Source: Pseudomonas maumuensis (lineage in GTDB: Bacteria; Pseudomonadota; Gammaproteobacteria; Pseudomonadales; Pseudomonadaceae). Taken from it: a stretch of DNA of 64,000 bases. The notes below the pieces were generated by a model. It worked only from the letters and a program-made list of their open reading frames with translations, had not been told where the DNA came from and did no database searches. The position numbers and the translations under genes were made by a program. The stretch spans positions 3,348,001 to 3,412,000 of the forward strand of contig NZ_CP077077.1 in NCBI RefSeq assembly GCF_019139675.1, given 5' to 3'. Within the stretch, counting starts at the first letter, position 1. Each line of letters starts with the position of its first letter. Shown here piece after piece: positions 52,366 to 60,538 of the stretch.

Positions 52366-53211
52366 ATGAGCAAATCCTCGACTGCTTTGTTGGCGAGCGA
52401 CCTGGCACGCTCGGTGTTACGAGGGTCAAGCCGTGTGTTTGCCTATTCGGCCTATGGATACGATCCAACTCGTGACGCGACTTGTTCACAACTGGGATTC
52501 AATGGCGTGATTCGAGACCCGTGGTCAGGCTGCTACCCGCTGGGCAACGGATATCGCATCTATAACCCGGTACTGATGAGGTTTTGCTCACCGGACAGAC
52601 TGAGTCCTTTTGCTGACGGGGGCATCAATAGCTATGGATATTGTTCCGCAGACCCAATAAATCATGCCGATCCTCGAGGAACCTTTAAACAGGTTCACCA
52701 ACGCCGCGCTGTTGACTTAGGTCAGCTCAGTGACCTGCCCAAGGCAATTCAAGCCGAGCGTGTCGGATCCGTTCATCACACTGATATAGACACACTTAAA
52801 TTACGCTACCCAGGCCATTCGGACCTCATCAGTAAGGTCACCACGCAGAACGCACTGTTCGCCGCCCGTGCCCTACCCAATCCTGATCGCATCGCAGGTA
52901 ATAGCGCCAGTTTCAATCTACCTGATCTTGGTATCACTTCCGGTAATCGTGATCTCTTGGAAGACATCATCCGGCAGGGCCAAAGAGCCGTCGCTGCGAG
53001 AATTAGCTATGCCGCCGCTCCTGTTGTGGCAAACGCAGCGGCTATGCAAGAACATATCGACGACTACTCCAAAGGCAGGGAAGCACTCGTAAACTATCTC
53101 GTACAAACGATGGCTCAACTTCGGAATACCAGTTGGCCAGATCAAACGACGTCAGTAAATCCATCACTTGCTTACATTTCCATCCTTGAAACCCCCGACC
53201 TGCCCCGGTAA
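52366..53211 (+). CDS. Orphan RHS-repeat-associated core protein (short tip type)
   Basis: A 281-residue protein. Residues 1-110 are the RHS core as found in short Pseudomonas orphan RHS proteins: ALLASDLARSVL, AYSAYGYDPTRD, LGFNGVIRDPWSGCYPLGNG, YNPVLMRFCSPDRLSPFADG and INSYGYCSADPINHADPRGT. The 170 residues after that form a unique C-terminal region that I do not recognise, the place where RHS proteins carry a toxin or variable tip. Base composition is clearly AT-richer than neighbours. No VgrG, Tc or immunity gene is obvious next to it. Its toxicity is unproven. Confidence 0.75.
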   Translation: MSKSSTALLASDLARSVLRGSSRVFAYSAYGYDPTRDATCSQLGFNGVIRDPWSGCYPLGNGYRIYNPVLMRFCSPDRLSPFADGGINSYGYCSADPINHADPRGTFKQVHQRRAVDLGQLSDLPKAIQAERVGSVHHTDIDTLKLRYPGHSDLISKVTTQNALFAARALPNPDRIAGNSASFNLPDLGITSGNRDLLEDIIRQGQRAVAARISYAAAPVVANAAAMQEHIDDYSKGREALVNYLVQTMAQLRNTSWPDQTTSVNPSLAYISILETPDLPR

Positions 53212-53220
53212 CCTTTGCGC

Positions 53221-53310
53221 GCTGCTGTAAGTCCAGCAGCCGGGTTTGGTAGCCCGCGATCAATCAAGGCGCACAAGCGCCCCCATCGCGATAGAGTCGG
53301 CGCTTTTTTT
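53221..53310 (+). terminator. Hairpin array with terminator and competing stem
   Basis: In order: GCTGCTG…CAGCAGC (53221-53240), CGGG…CCCG (53241-53256), then GGCGC (53268), GCGCC (53277) and GGCGC (53299) followed by seven T. The middle GCGCC can pair with either GGCGC, giving terminator and anti-terminator forms. It lies between the RHS gene and the DUF3077-like gene; 53311-53461 has further hairpins but no gene. Confidence 0.55.
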
Positions 53311-53461
53311 GTGCCCGCTGTTTCGTTTTATGGCGGCTGTGCGTAGGGCGCACTCGTGCGCGCCGGTTTCCTTGATTCCCGGTCTACCAACCTGCGTACA
53401 GCCGTCACCACTTCGTTTGGTAGCGATCTGTGGCGGCTCCATTGAATCAAGGAGCGACACA

Positions 53462-53779
53462 ATGACAAAAGGCTTACCTGATCCCCCTTCCCGCGCCACC
53501 ACGGCGCACTCCAGCTTCGGCAACTGCGAATGCAGCCACCCATCCCTGTTCGCCGTGCGCGAAGGCGTGGACTTCGAGGACGCGCTGGTGCATCTGTCCA
53601 CCCTGCTCAAGGGCGCGTTCGCCACCAACCTCAAGGCCATGGAACTGGCGACCGGCACCTGCCACGACCTGCTGCTGGGCAACGATCACGGGCTGGATGC
53701 GGCCAAGGCAGTGGTCGAGGCGTTGCTCGACGGCGTGGAAATGCAGCAAGTGGAAAAAGCGCGCCTGCGCACGGTCTGA
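53462..53779 (+). CDS. Small Pseudomonas protein, DUF3077-like
   Basis: A 105-residue protein with the family-like start MTKGLPDPPSR and core LFAVREGVDFEDALVHLSTL, where related Pseudomonas proteins read LF-V…G…EDAL. No membrane segment or signal peptide. AAGGAG precedes the ATG. These small genes occur many times in Pseudomonas genomes, often near RHS or repeat sequences; their function is unknown. A structured leader of about 150 bp comes before it. Confidence 0.65.
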   Translation: MTKGLPDPPSRATTAHSSFGNCECSHPSLFAVREGVDFEDALVHLSTLLKGAFATNLKAMELATGTCHDLLLGNDHGLDAAKAVVEALLDGVEMQQVEKARLRTV

Positions 53780-53813
53780 AACCGTGCAGGTCGATACGCC
53801 TGCCTCGACCTGT

Positions 53814-54566
53814 CTACAGGCTGACCCCCAGCGCCCGGCGCAACGACTCGCCGCGCGCGTCATCCGCCGCGCTGACCAGGGCGAAGTTGTAGTCCCCATG
53901 GGACCAGTAGCGGGCCTGCAACTGGCCGTCGGTGCGCTGGCCACTGGGCATGCGGTCGAAATGCTCGCCGGGCGAGCGCAGGAACAGGCTGACGCGCTGT
54001 CCCTGGCGGTCCTGGAACACCAGCAGCGCCGCCGGCCCCGCCTCGTTGCTCAGCAAGCGTGCGCCGACCGGCTGCAGGCCATAGCCGGACAGGTCTGGCA
54101 GCTGGCCGACGCGGTTGAAGTGACGCCCCAGCCATTCCTGCAGCCGCCGCGGATCGCTGGCCTGGATATCCAGCACGGCCGCATCGGCGAACAGCCGGTG
54201 GGCCTCTACCGCATCGGCCATGGGCAGCATGCCGGCGAACAGCGTCGCCTCGCGCGCCTGCCAGCCGCCCAGCCCGCCCAAGCCCACCGCCAGCATCAGC
54301 ACCGCCGCTGCCGCCAGACGGCGCTGCCGGCGTTGCCGCAAGCGGCGACGCAGCGGCGCCAGCTCAAGGTGCGGATCGCTCGGCCGCTCGCCAAAGCCGG
54401 CCAACGCCGCCCGCAGGCGCCGGGCATCGACACGCCAGGCCTCGATGCGCAAGGCCTCCTGCGGATTGGCGGCCAGCCAGGCCTCCACCTCGGCCCGGCG
54501 CGCCGGCTCCAGGCGCTCGTCGACATAGGCGTGCAACTCGTGCTCGGTGGGGATCAGGCGTGTCAT
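53814..54566 (-). CDS. Anti-sigma factor, membrane-anchored
   Basis: A 250-residue protein. The N-terminal 80 residues resemble an anti-sigma domain (TEHELHAYVDERLEPARRAE) without the usual zinc-binding HxxxCxxC. One membrane helix (about residues 84-103, LAAAAVLMLAVGLGGLGGWQ) leads to a periplasmic domain of about 145 residues. Its start overlaps the sigma gene by 4 bp. It likely holds the ECF sigma factor inactive until a periplasmic signal arrives. Confidence 0.88.
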   Translation of the reverse strand: MTRLIPTEHELHAYVDERLEPARRAEVEAWLAANPQEALRIEAWRVDARRLRAALAGFGERPSDPHLELAPLRRRLRQRRQRRLAAAAVLMLAVGLGGLGGWQAREATLFAGMLPMADAVEAHRLFADAAVLDIQASDPRRLQEWLGRHFNRVGQLPDLSGYGLQPVGARLLSNEAGPAALLVFQDRQGQRVSLFLRSPGEHFDRMPSGQRTDGQLQARYWSHGDYNFALVSAADDARGESLRRALGVSL

Positions 54567-55081
54567 TTGAGTCTCCGCAGGGCCGAGGGCGTAGGGCTGC
54601 CCTCGGTCAGTTCACGCAGGGCGGCACGGGCACGCGACAGGCGCGACATCACGGTGCCGATGGGGATGCCAAGCGTCTCGGCCGCCTCCTTGTAGCTCAG
54701 GCCCTCGACACTGACCAGCAACAGCAATGCCCGTTGCTCAGGCGACAAGCGGGCGAAAGCCTGCAGGTCAGCCTGGGCCAGCACGATGCTCTCGATCTCG
54801 CCGCCCGCCGGTTCCTCGGCCTGGCCCCGACCGAACCAGGCCAGCCAGCGCGCATGCAGGCGCTCGCGGCGCTTGCCGTCGAGAAACAGCCGGTAAAGGA
54901 TGGTGAACAGCCAGGGGCGCAGGCTGTCGGCGTCACGCTGCTGGCCGCGCCGGCTCAAGGCGCGCTCGACCGTGGCCTGGACCAGGTCGTCGGCGGTACC
55001 GGGCTCGCGGGTCAGCCACAGGGCGAAGCGGCGCAGGCGCTGCAACAGCTCGCGCCATTGTTGATCGTCCAAGTCGTGCAT
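54563..55081 (-). CDS. ECF-type RNA polymerase sigma factor
   Basis: A 172-residue sigma factor with region 2 (FALWLTREPGTADDLVQATV and DADSLRPWLFTILYRLFLDG) and region 4 (LSPEQRALLLLVSVEGLSYK, then LGIPIGTVMSRLSRARAAL). It is translationally coupled to the anti-sigma gene and divergent, with 133 bp between, from a SrpA-like catalase plus cytochrome b561 operon, which is the probable target. The organisation matches oxidative or envelope-stress ECF systems. Confidence 0.93.
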   Translation of the reverse strand: MHDLDDQQWRELLQRLRRFALWLTREPGTADDLVQATVERALSRRGQQRDADSLRPWLFTILYRLFLDGKRRERLHARWLAWFGRGQAEEPAGGEIESIVLAQADLQAFARLSPEQRALLLLVSVEGLSYKEAAETLGIPIGTVMSRLSRARAALRELTEGSPTPSALRRLK

Positions 55082-55214
55082 GGTCGGGTTCCGGGGCCCT
55101 GCGGGCTGTCAGTGTACAAGGCAGACGCGCGGGTACGGAATCTATTCCCCCGCCGGGAATAAATCGTTTACCCCTGCGTCGTACCGGTTCATTCCACCTG
55201 ACCGGACCGTTCCC

Positions 55215-56261
55215 ATGACAACTCCCTTGCACGGCCCCGCCAAGGCCCTGCGCCTGGCCGCCATCGCTGCCACATTGGCCGCCCTGGGCGCAGGTTTCGC
55301 CTACGCCGCCGGCTGGATCGGCGCGCCAAGGCTGACCCCGCAACGCATCATCGACACCTTCGAAGCCCAGGCCGGCCACCACCCCGGCTACCGGAAGAAC
55401 CATGCCAAGGGCCTGTGTGTCAGCGGTTACTTCCAGGCCAGCGGCCAGGCCGCCTCGCTGTCCAGCGCCCGGGTATTCAGCCAGCAGAAGGTGCCGGTGA
55501 TCGGCCGCTTCGCCATCGGCGGCGCCAATCCGTTCGCGCCGGACACCGCCATACCGGTGCGCAGTCTGGCGGTGCAGTTGACCAGCGACGACGGCCAGGT
55601 CTGGCGCACCGGCATGAACAATCCGCCGGTGCTGGCCGTGAGCACGGTCGAAGGTTTCTATGAACAAGTCCTGGCCGGCACCCCGGACCCGGCCACCGGC
55701 AAACCCGACCCGTCCAGGCTGCAAGCCTTCTTCGCCGACCACCCGGAGAGCGCGGCGTTTCGCCAATGGGCGGCCAGCTACAAGCCCAGCGACAGTTTCG
55801 CCAACACCGCCTACAACAGCATCAACGCCTTCCGCCTGATCGATGCCCAAGGCCAGGCGCACCCCGTGCGCTGGGCACTGGAGCCGCAGGCGGCCTACGC
55901 CGCCTTGCCCGCTCAGGTCGATGACAAGCAGTTCCTGCAGCACGACCTGCAGCAACGTCTGGCGCAGGGCCCGCTGCGCTGGACCCTGCGCCTGACCCTG
56001 GCCGAGCCCGGCGACCCGGTAGACGACCCGGCCCGCCCCTGGCCCGCCGAACGCCGCAGCCTCGATGCCGGCACCCTGGTCCTGGAACGGGTCGACGGCC
56101 CCGAGCAAGGCGCCTGCCGCGACCTGAACTTCGACCCGCTGATCCTGCCCCACGGCATCGAACCTTCCGCCGACCCGATCCTCGCCGCCCGCTCGGCCGC
56201 CTATTCGGTGTCGTTCAACCGCCGCAGCCACGAGTCGCTGACCGAAGGAGCCCGCCCATGA
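55215..56261 (+). CDS. Catalase-family peroxidase, SrpA-like, exported
   Basis: A 348-residue protein with an N-terminal signal or anchor (LRLAAIAATLAALGAGFAYA, about residues 13-32). The catalase heme fold is shown by the distal His in NHAKGLCVSGYF (about 60), FAIGGANPF and RSLAVQLTSDDG, and the proximal region RSAAYSVSFNRRSHES near the end. Such short catalase-related proteins act as periplasmic peroxidases. It overlaps the cytochrome b561 gene by 4 bp, which may supply electrons. Start at 55215 gives the signal peptide at the N-terminus. Confidence 0.92.
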   Translation: MTTPLHGPAKALRLAAIAATLAALGAGFAYAAGWIGAPRLTPQRIIDTFEAQAGHHPGYRKNHAKGLCVSGYFQASGQAASLSSARVFSQQKVPVIGRFAIGGANPFAPDTAIPVRSLAVQLTSDDGQVWRTGMNNPPVLAVSTVEGFYEQVLAGTPDPATGKPDPSRLQAFFADHPESAAFRQWAASYKPSDSFANTAYNSINAFRLIDAQGQAHPVRWALEPQAAYAALPAQVDDKQFLQHDLQQRLAQGPLRWTLRLTLAEPGDPVDDPARPWPAERRSLDAGTLVLERVDGPEQGACRDLNFDPLILPHGIEPSADPILAARSAAYSVSFNRRSHESLTEGARP

Positions 56262-56791
56262 GCGCCACTGCCTTTCACCCCCTGGCCCGGCTGCTGCACT
56301 GGCTGATGGCCGTGCTGATCCTGGCCATGCTGTTCATCGGCGTGAGCATGGTCGCCGACCTGTCGCCACGCCACCCGTGGCTGGTCGAGCTGCACAAGGC
56401 CACCGGCCTGGCCCTGCTGGTGCTGGTGATCCTGCGCATCGTCCTGCGCCTGAGCCTGGCGCACCCGCCGCTGCCTCGCGACTTGCCCGCCCTGCAGCGC
56501 CTGGCAGCCGGCGCCTCGCACCTGCTGTTGTATGGGCTGATGCTGGCGATGCCGCTGCTCGGCTGGGCGATGCTCTCGGCAGGCGGCTACCCCCGCCCGT
56601 TGCAACTGCCCGCCATCGCTCCCCACGACCTGCAGCTCTACGCAGTGCTGCGCCAGGCCCACGGCTGGGCCGGCTACCTGCTGTTCGCCACGGTGCTCGC
56701 GCACCTGGGCGCAGCCTTGGTGCATGGCCTGGTGCGCCGCGACGGCGTCTTGCGTAGCATGTGGCCAGGCCCGTTGCGTCGCGGTGAGTGA
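56258..56791 (+). CDS. Cytochrome b561-family protein
   Basis: A 177-residue protein with four membrane helices and the paired heme-ligand histidines of bacterial cytochrome b561: FHPLARLLHWLMA (helix 1), ELHKATGL (helix 2), GASHLLLYG (helix 3) and AHLGAALVHG (helix 4). It probably moves electrons from the quinone pool to the periplasmic catalase-like protein encoded upstream, forming a quinol-peroxidase pair. That pairing is inferred from coupling. Confidence 0.93.
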   Translation: MSATAFHPLARLLHWLMAVLILAMLFIGVSMVADLSPRHPWLVELHKATGLALLVLVILRIVLRLSLAHPPLPRDLPALQRLAAGASHLLLYGLMLAMPLLGWAMLSAGGYPRPLQLPAIAPHDLQLYAVLRQAHGWAGYLLFATVLAHLGAALVHGLVRRDGVLRSMWPGPLRRGE

Positions 56792-56813
56792 GCTCCGCCA
56801 GGGCTCGACAATT

Positions 56814-56832
56814 GTAAATAATAATTACTAAC
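56814..56832. promoter_or_regulatory. Possible Fur box
   Basis: GTAAATAATAATTACTAAC matches 13 of 19 positions of the Fur consensus GATAATGATAATCATTATC by my count and lies 39-57 bp before the MFS gene, in an AT-rich gap. Borderline score. Confidence 0.4.
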
Positions 56833-56870
56833 ATCGGCGCTCATTTCGTCGAACTGCCCTGGATTGCCTT

Positions 56871-58088
56871 ATGAACGTTGCAAAGGACCCTGCCACGCTT
56901 GCCCCGGTGAGCAGCCCGCCCAGCACCCTGGACCTGCGCCCGCTGATGCTGGCCAACATGGCTTGCACCATGTCGATGATGGCCTTCGTCGCCCTGATCG
57001 GCCCGATCGCCCGCTTGCTGGGCATGGCCACCTGGCAGGCCGGCGCGGCGGTGACCGTGGCCGGCGTGGTCTGGGTGCTGCTGGCCCGGCCCTGGGGGCG
57101 CCTGGCCGATCGGCTTGGCCGGCGCCGGGTGCTGCTGCTGGGCAGCGGCGGCTTCACCCTGGCCTATTGGGTGCTGTGCCTGTTCATCGACGGCGCGTTG
57201 CGCTGGCTGCCGGGCGCGACCCTGGCCTTCTTCGGCCTGATGCTGGCGCGGGGCATGATCGGCGCCTTCTATGCCGCGCTGCCGGTGGGCGGCAACGCGC
57301 TGATCGCCGATCACGTCGAGCCGCAACGCCGGGCGCGGGCCATGGCCTCGCTGGGTGCGGCCAACGCGGTCGGCCTGGTGCTGGGCCCGGCCCTGGCCGC
57401 GCTGCTGTCGCGCTACAGCCTGAGCATGCCGTTCTATGTGCTGTCGCTGCTGCCGGCCACGGCGTTCGTCGTGCTGCTGTTCAAGCTCAAGCCACAGCCG
57501 TTGGCCCAGACCCATGCACCCAACCCGGTGCGACTGTCCGACCCGCGCCTGCGCAGGCCTTTGCTGGTGGCCTTCAGCGCCATGCTGAGCATCACCGTGT
57601 CGCAGATCGCCGTCGGCTTCTTCGCCCTCGACCGCCTGCAGCTCGAGGCCGGCGCCGCGGCCCAGGCCGCGGGCATCGCCTTGACCAGCGTGGGCGTGGC
57701 GCTGATGCTGGCCCAGGTGTTCCTGCGCCAGTTGGAATGGCCACCTCTGAAGATGATCAAGGTCGGCGCCTGCGTATCCGGGCTTGGTTTCGCCGCCGCG
57801 GCCCTGGCCACCAGCGCGCCGTGGCTGTGGGGCGCATTCTTCGTCGCCGCGTTCGGCATGGGCTTCGTGTTCCCGGCCTTCTCGGCCCTGGCGGCCAATG
57901 CCATGCACGCCAGCGAACAGGGTGCGACGGCCGGCTCGATCGGCGCCGCCCAAGGCATGGGCGCGGTAATCGGACCGCTGGCCGGCGCCCTGGTCTATGC
58001 CCTCGATCCGCGCCTGCCGTTCCTGGCCGTGGGCGCCCTGCTGCTGCTGGTCGGGCTGTGGCCGGCAGCGTCTGACCAGCGCCACTGA
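56871..58088 (+). CDS. MFS transporter (drug or siderophore exporter type)
   Basis: A 405-residue protein with 12 predicted helices. The MFS motif A is RLADRLGRRRVLLLGS (about residues 79-94), and the antiporter motif C-like glycines appear in ANAVGLVLGPALAALLS. This pattern suggests a 12-helix drug:H+ antiporter. A Fur-like box lies upstream, so export or handling of a siderophore is possible; no siderophore genes adjoin. The next gene is an XRE-cupin regulator. Confidence 0.9.
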   Translation: MNVAKDPATLAPVSSPPSTLDLRPLMLANMACTMSMMAFVALIGPIARLLGMATWQAGAAVTVAGVVWVLLARPWGRLADRLGRRRVLLLGSGGFTLAYWVLCLFIDGALRWLPGATLAFFGLMLARGMIGAFYAALPVGGNALIADHVEPQRRARAMASLGAANAVGLVLGPALAALLSRYSLSMPFYVLSLLPATAFVVLLFKLKPQPLAQTHAPNPVRLSDPRLRRPLLVAFSAMLSITVSQIAVGFFALDRLQLEAGAAAQAAGIALTSVGVALMLAQVFLRQLEWPPLKMIKVGACVSGLGFAAAALATSAPWLWGAFFVAAFGMGFVFPAFSALAANAMHASEQGATAGSIGAAQGMGAVIGPLAGALVYALDPRLPFLAVGALLLLVGLWPAASDQRH

Positions 58089-58167
58089 TGCGCACAGCGC
58101 GCAAGCGTGCAGAGTGTGTTTTAATGCCTCGCCCATTATTTTTGACACCTCTGCAAACAAGGCGGCT

Positions 58168-58713
58168 ATGGACACGGGGACACGACTCAAACTGGTGCGT
58201 GAACGCAACAACCTCTCCCAACGGGAGCTGGCCCGCCGCAGCGGCCTGACCAACTCGACCATCTCGCAGATCGAGCAGAACCGGGTCAGCCCTTCGGTCA
58301 GCTCCCTGAAGAAACTGCTCGAAGGGATCCCCATGTCCCTGGCCGAGTTCTTCAGTTTCGATGAGCCGGTGCGCGAGGAGCGCTATGTGTTCCGTGGCGG
58401 CGAACAGCCCGACCTGGGCCGCAACGGCCTGCGCATGCTGCTGGTCGGCGCCAGCGTCGAAGGTCGGCAGATGCGCATGCTGCGTGAGCTGTACGCACCG
58501 GGCGCCGACTCCGGCGAGCCGATCGTACATGCCGAAGGCGAGGAATGCGGCCTGGTCACCCGTGGCACCCTGGAACTGTGGGTCGATGGCCAGGTGAGCA
58601 TTCTCAATGCCGGCGACGGCTACTACATCCCCACCACCCTGCCCCACAGCTTCAAGAACATCGGCCCCGACGAGGCCGAAATCATCAGCGCCAACACCCC
58701 GGCGAACTTCTGA
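58168..58713 (+). CDS. XRE-cupin transcriptional regulator (PuuR-like)
   Basis: A 181-residue protein: XRE helix-turn-helix at residues 5-60 (RNNLSQRELARRSGLTNSTI, then SQIEQNRVSPSVSSLKKLL) and a cupin domain at about 105-175 (HAEGEECGLVTRGTLELWVD and GDGYYIPTTLPHSFKN). It strongly resembles PuuR, which represses putrescine use. No polyamine genes are adjacent here, so its targets lie elsewhere. ATG at 58168 chosen; the upstream frame overlaps the MFS gene. Confidence 0.9.
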   Translation: MDTGTRLKLVRERNNLSQRELARRSGLTNSTISQIEQNRVSPSVSSLKKLLEGIPMSLAEFFSFDEPVREERYVFRGGEQPDLGRNGLRMLLVGASVEGRQMRMLRELYAPGADSGEPIVHAEGEECGLVTRGTLELWVDGQVSILNAGDGYYIPTTLPHSFKNIGPDEAEIISANTPANF

Positions 58714-58733
58714 TTCGCCAAAAGGGTTTCAGC

Positions 58734-59000
58734 GCCTGTGAGATCGAGCGCCGCCCGCGCGGCGCATCGCTGGCAAGCCAGCTCCCACATCTGTTTCGGG
58801 CCAATCTGTCCTGTGAAGTCGTCGCTGTCCGCCTTGGTGCAGGTCTTGAGACTGGTAGAGCGGCAGTCATGCCCACGCTGAAACCGCGTCGTACCGACAA
58901 GGCGTACAGCCGCGGCGGCGCAGACATAACTGGCCCGAAATAAATGTGGGAGCTGGCTTGCCAGCGATGCGCCGCGCGGGCGGCGCTCGATCTCACAAGC
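58734..59000. repeat. Composite REP-pair repeat element, copy C
   Basis: 267 bp with 70-bp inverted arms (58734-58803 and 58931-59000) and a 127-bp centre that contains CCTTGGTGCAGGTCTTGAGA and CCGCGTCGTACCGACAAGGC. It has the same length as copy B and the opposite orientation. It fills most of the gap between the XRE-cupin and isomerase genes; no gene is seen there. Confidence 0.88.
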
Positions 59001-59090
59001 GCTACAAGCCTGACGACATACACCTGACAGCCATCAGTCAATAGCACCCAAGGCCTTTAAAAGCGCTGCCTGCAAGAACGTGGTTGTACT

Positions 59091-59690
59091 TCATGCCTGC
59101 CTGACCAAGGCCTGCTCGACGAAATCCAGGCGGTCCTGACCGAAGAACATCTGCCCGTCGACAAAGAAGGTCGGCGCCCCGAACACGCCGCGCTCGACCG
59201 CCTCCTCGGTGGCTTTGCGCAAGGCGTCCTTGACCTCGGGCCGGGCGGCCAGTTCATGGAACATCTCGGCCTCGAAGCCGCCGGCGGCCAGGGTTTCGCC
59301 CAGTACCGCGGGATCTGCCAGATTGCGCCCGTGCACGAACAGCCCTTCGAACAACACCTTCAACAGCGCCTCGAAACGTTCTTCGGCAAACAACTGGACG
59401 CCAATCAGCCCGCGCATCAGGTTCAGGGTGTTGACCGGAAACCCCGGTGGCAGGGTCAGCGGCACGCCATAGCGATCGGCATAGCGCTTTAGGTCGATGC
59501 GCATATAGCGCCCCTTGGCCGGCACCATCACTGGCGAGGCATTGCCGGTGGCCTGGAACACCCCACCCAATAGAATCGGCTTGTACACCAACCGCGCCCC
59601 GTGACGCGCGCACAGGGCGGGTAGCTGGGTCGAGGCCAGGTAAGTAGCCGGGCTGCCCAGGTCCAGGAAGAACTCGACGGTCTTGCTCAT
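59091..59690 (-). CDS. 2-hydroxychromene-2-carboxylate isomerase-like (DsbA-fold, kappa GST family)
   Basis: A 199-residue protein starting VEFFLDLGSPATYLASTQLP, the hallmark of the NahD/kappa-GST family, with the catalytic Ser in GSPATYLA (residue 13). Later motifs are FPVNTLNLMRG and GVFGAPTFFVDGQMFFGQDR. In naphthalene breakdown the enzyme isomerises 2-hydroxychromene-2-carboxylate with glutathione, but here no aromatic pathway genes adjoin, so a general glutathione-linked role is likely. It is 27 bp downstream of the SDR gene in a TetR-controlled operon. Confidence 0.9.
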   Translation of the reverse strand: MSKTVEFFLDLGSPATYLASTQLPALCARHGARLVYKPILLGGVFQATGNASPVMVPAKGRYMRIDLKRYADRYGVPLTLPPGFPVNTLNLMRGLIGVQLFAEERFEALLKVLFEGLFVHGRNLADPAVLGETLAAGGFEAEMFHELAARPEVKDALRKATEEAVERGVFGAPTFFVDGQMFFGQDRLDFVEQALVRQA

Positions 59691-59717
59691 GATTCAATCC
59701 TTGTATGAGGGTGGGAT

Positions 59718-60449
59718 TTACCAGCGCTCCATCCACGGGCGCAGGTCCAGTTCAAAGGTCCAGGCATCACGTGGTTGCGCGTGCAGGAACCAGTAACTGT
59801 CGGCGATGTGTGCAGGATCGAGGATGCCGTCCTGGTCCTTGAGCGCATAACGTTCAGGGAAGCTGTCGCGGATGAAGGCGGTGTCGATGGCACCATCGAC
59901 CACCACGTGGCCGACATGGATGTTTCGCGGCCCCAGTTCCCGCGCCATGCTTTGGGCCAGGGCGCGCAGGCCATGCTTGGCGCCGGCGAAGGCGGCGAAA
60001 CCGGCCGCGCCGCGGGTGCCGGCGGTGGCGCCAGTGAAGAGGATAGTGCCGCGCTCGCGGGTCACCATGCGCCGGGCGACCGCCTGGGCGGTGAGAAAGC
60101 CAGCGAAGCAGGCCATCTCCCAGATCTTGAAATACTTGCGCGGGGTCTCCTCGAGGATGCTGCACGGCACATTGGCGCCGATGTTGAAGACGAACGCCTC
60201 GATCGGGCCGATATCGCGCTCGATGGTCTCCACCAGCTCGGCCACCTCCTCCTCCTTACGCGCATCGGAACCGAAGCCATGGGCCTGACCACCGGCGGCG
60301 CGGATCTCATCGACCAGCGGCTGCAGTTTTTGCGCCTCGCGCCGGGTCACGCAAGCGACATACCCCTCACGGGCGAAACGCTTGGCAATCTCGCCGCCAG
60401 TGGCGTCACCCGCCCCGATCACCAGCACGACCTTTTGTTGTTCTGCCAT
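59718..60449 (-). CDS. Short-chain dehydrogenase/reductase-family protein lacking the catalytic Tyr
   Basis: A 243-residue Rossmann protein with the cofactor loop VVLVIGAGDATGGEIAKRFA (residues 7-26) and NIGANVP. The usual YxxxK reads FAGAK (in GFAAFAGAKHGLRAL), so the active-site Tyr is Phe, and the Ser position in ILFTGATAGTRG is also altered. A subset of SDR proteins keeps this FAGAK form, so it is probably a real variant rather than a sequencing error. Start at 60449 has GGAG. It is divergent from tetR across a palindrome. Confidence 0.9.
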   Translation of the reverse strand: MAEQQKVVLVIGAGDATGGEIAKRFAREGYVACVTRREAQKLQPLVDEIRAAGGQAHGFGSDARKEEEVAELVETIERDIGPIEAFVFNIGANVPCSILEETPRKYFKIWEMACFAGFLTAQAVARRMVTRERGTILFTGATAGTRGAAGFAAFAGAKHGLRALAQSMARELGPRNIHVGHVVVDGAIDTAFIRDSFPERYALKDQDGILDPAHIADSYWFLHAQPRDAWTFELDLRPWMERW

Positions 60450-60471
60450 GGACCGCTCCATTGATGAATGA

Positions 60472-60486
60472 TCGTTTAGTAAACGA
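60472..60486. promoter_or_regulatory. Candidate TetR operator
   Basis: TCGTTTAGTAAACGA has 6-bp inverted arms (TCGTTT and AAACGA) around AGT, 23 bp before the SDR start and 53 bp before tetR, suiting control of both divergent genes. Confidence 0.6.
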
Positions 60487-60538
60487 ACGCTATGCTACGA
60501 TCTGCTCATCGTCAAGCCCACACCACGAGGTTGCGCGC

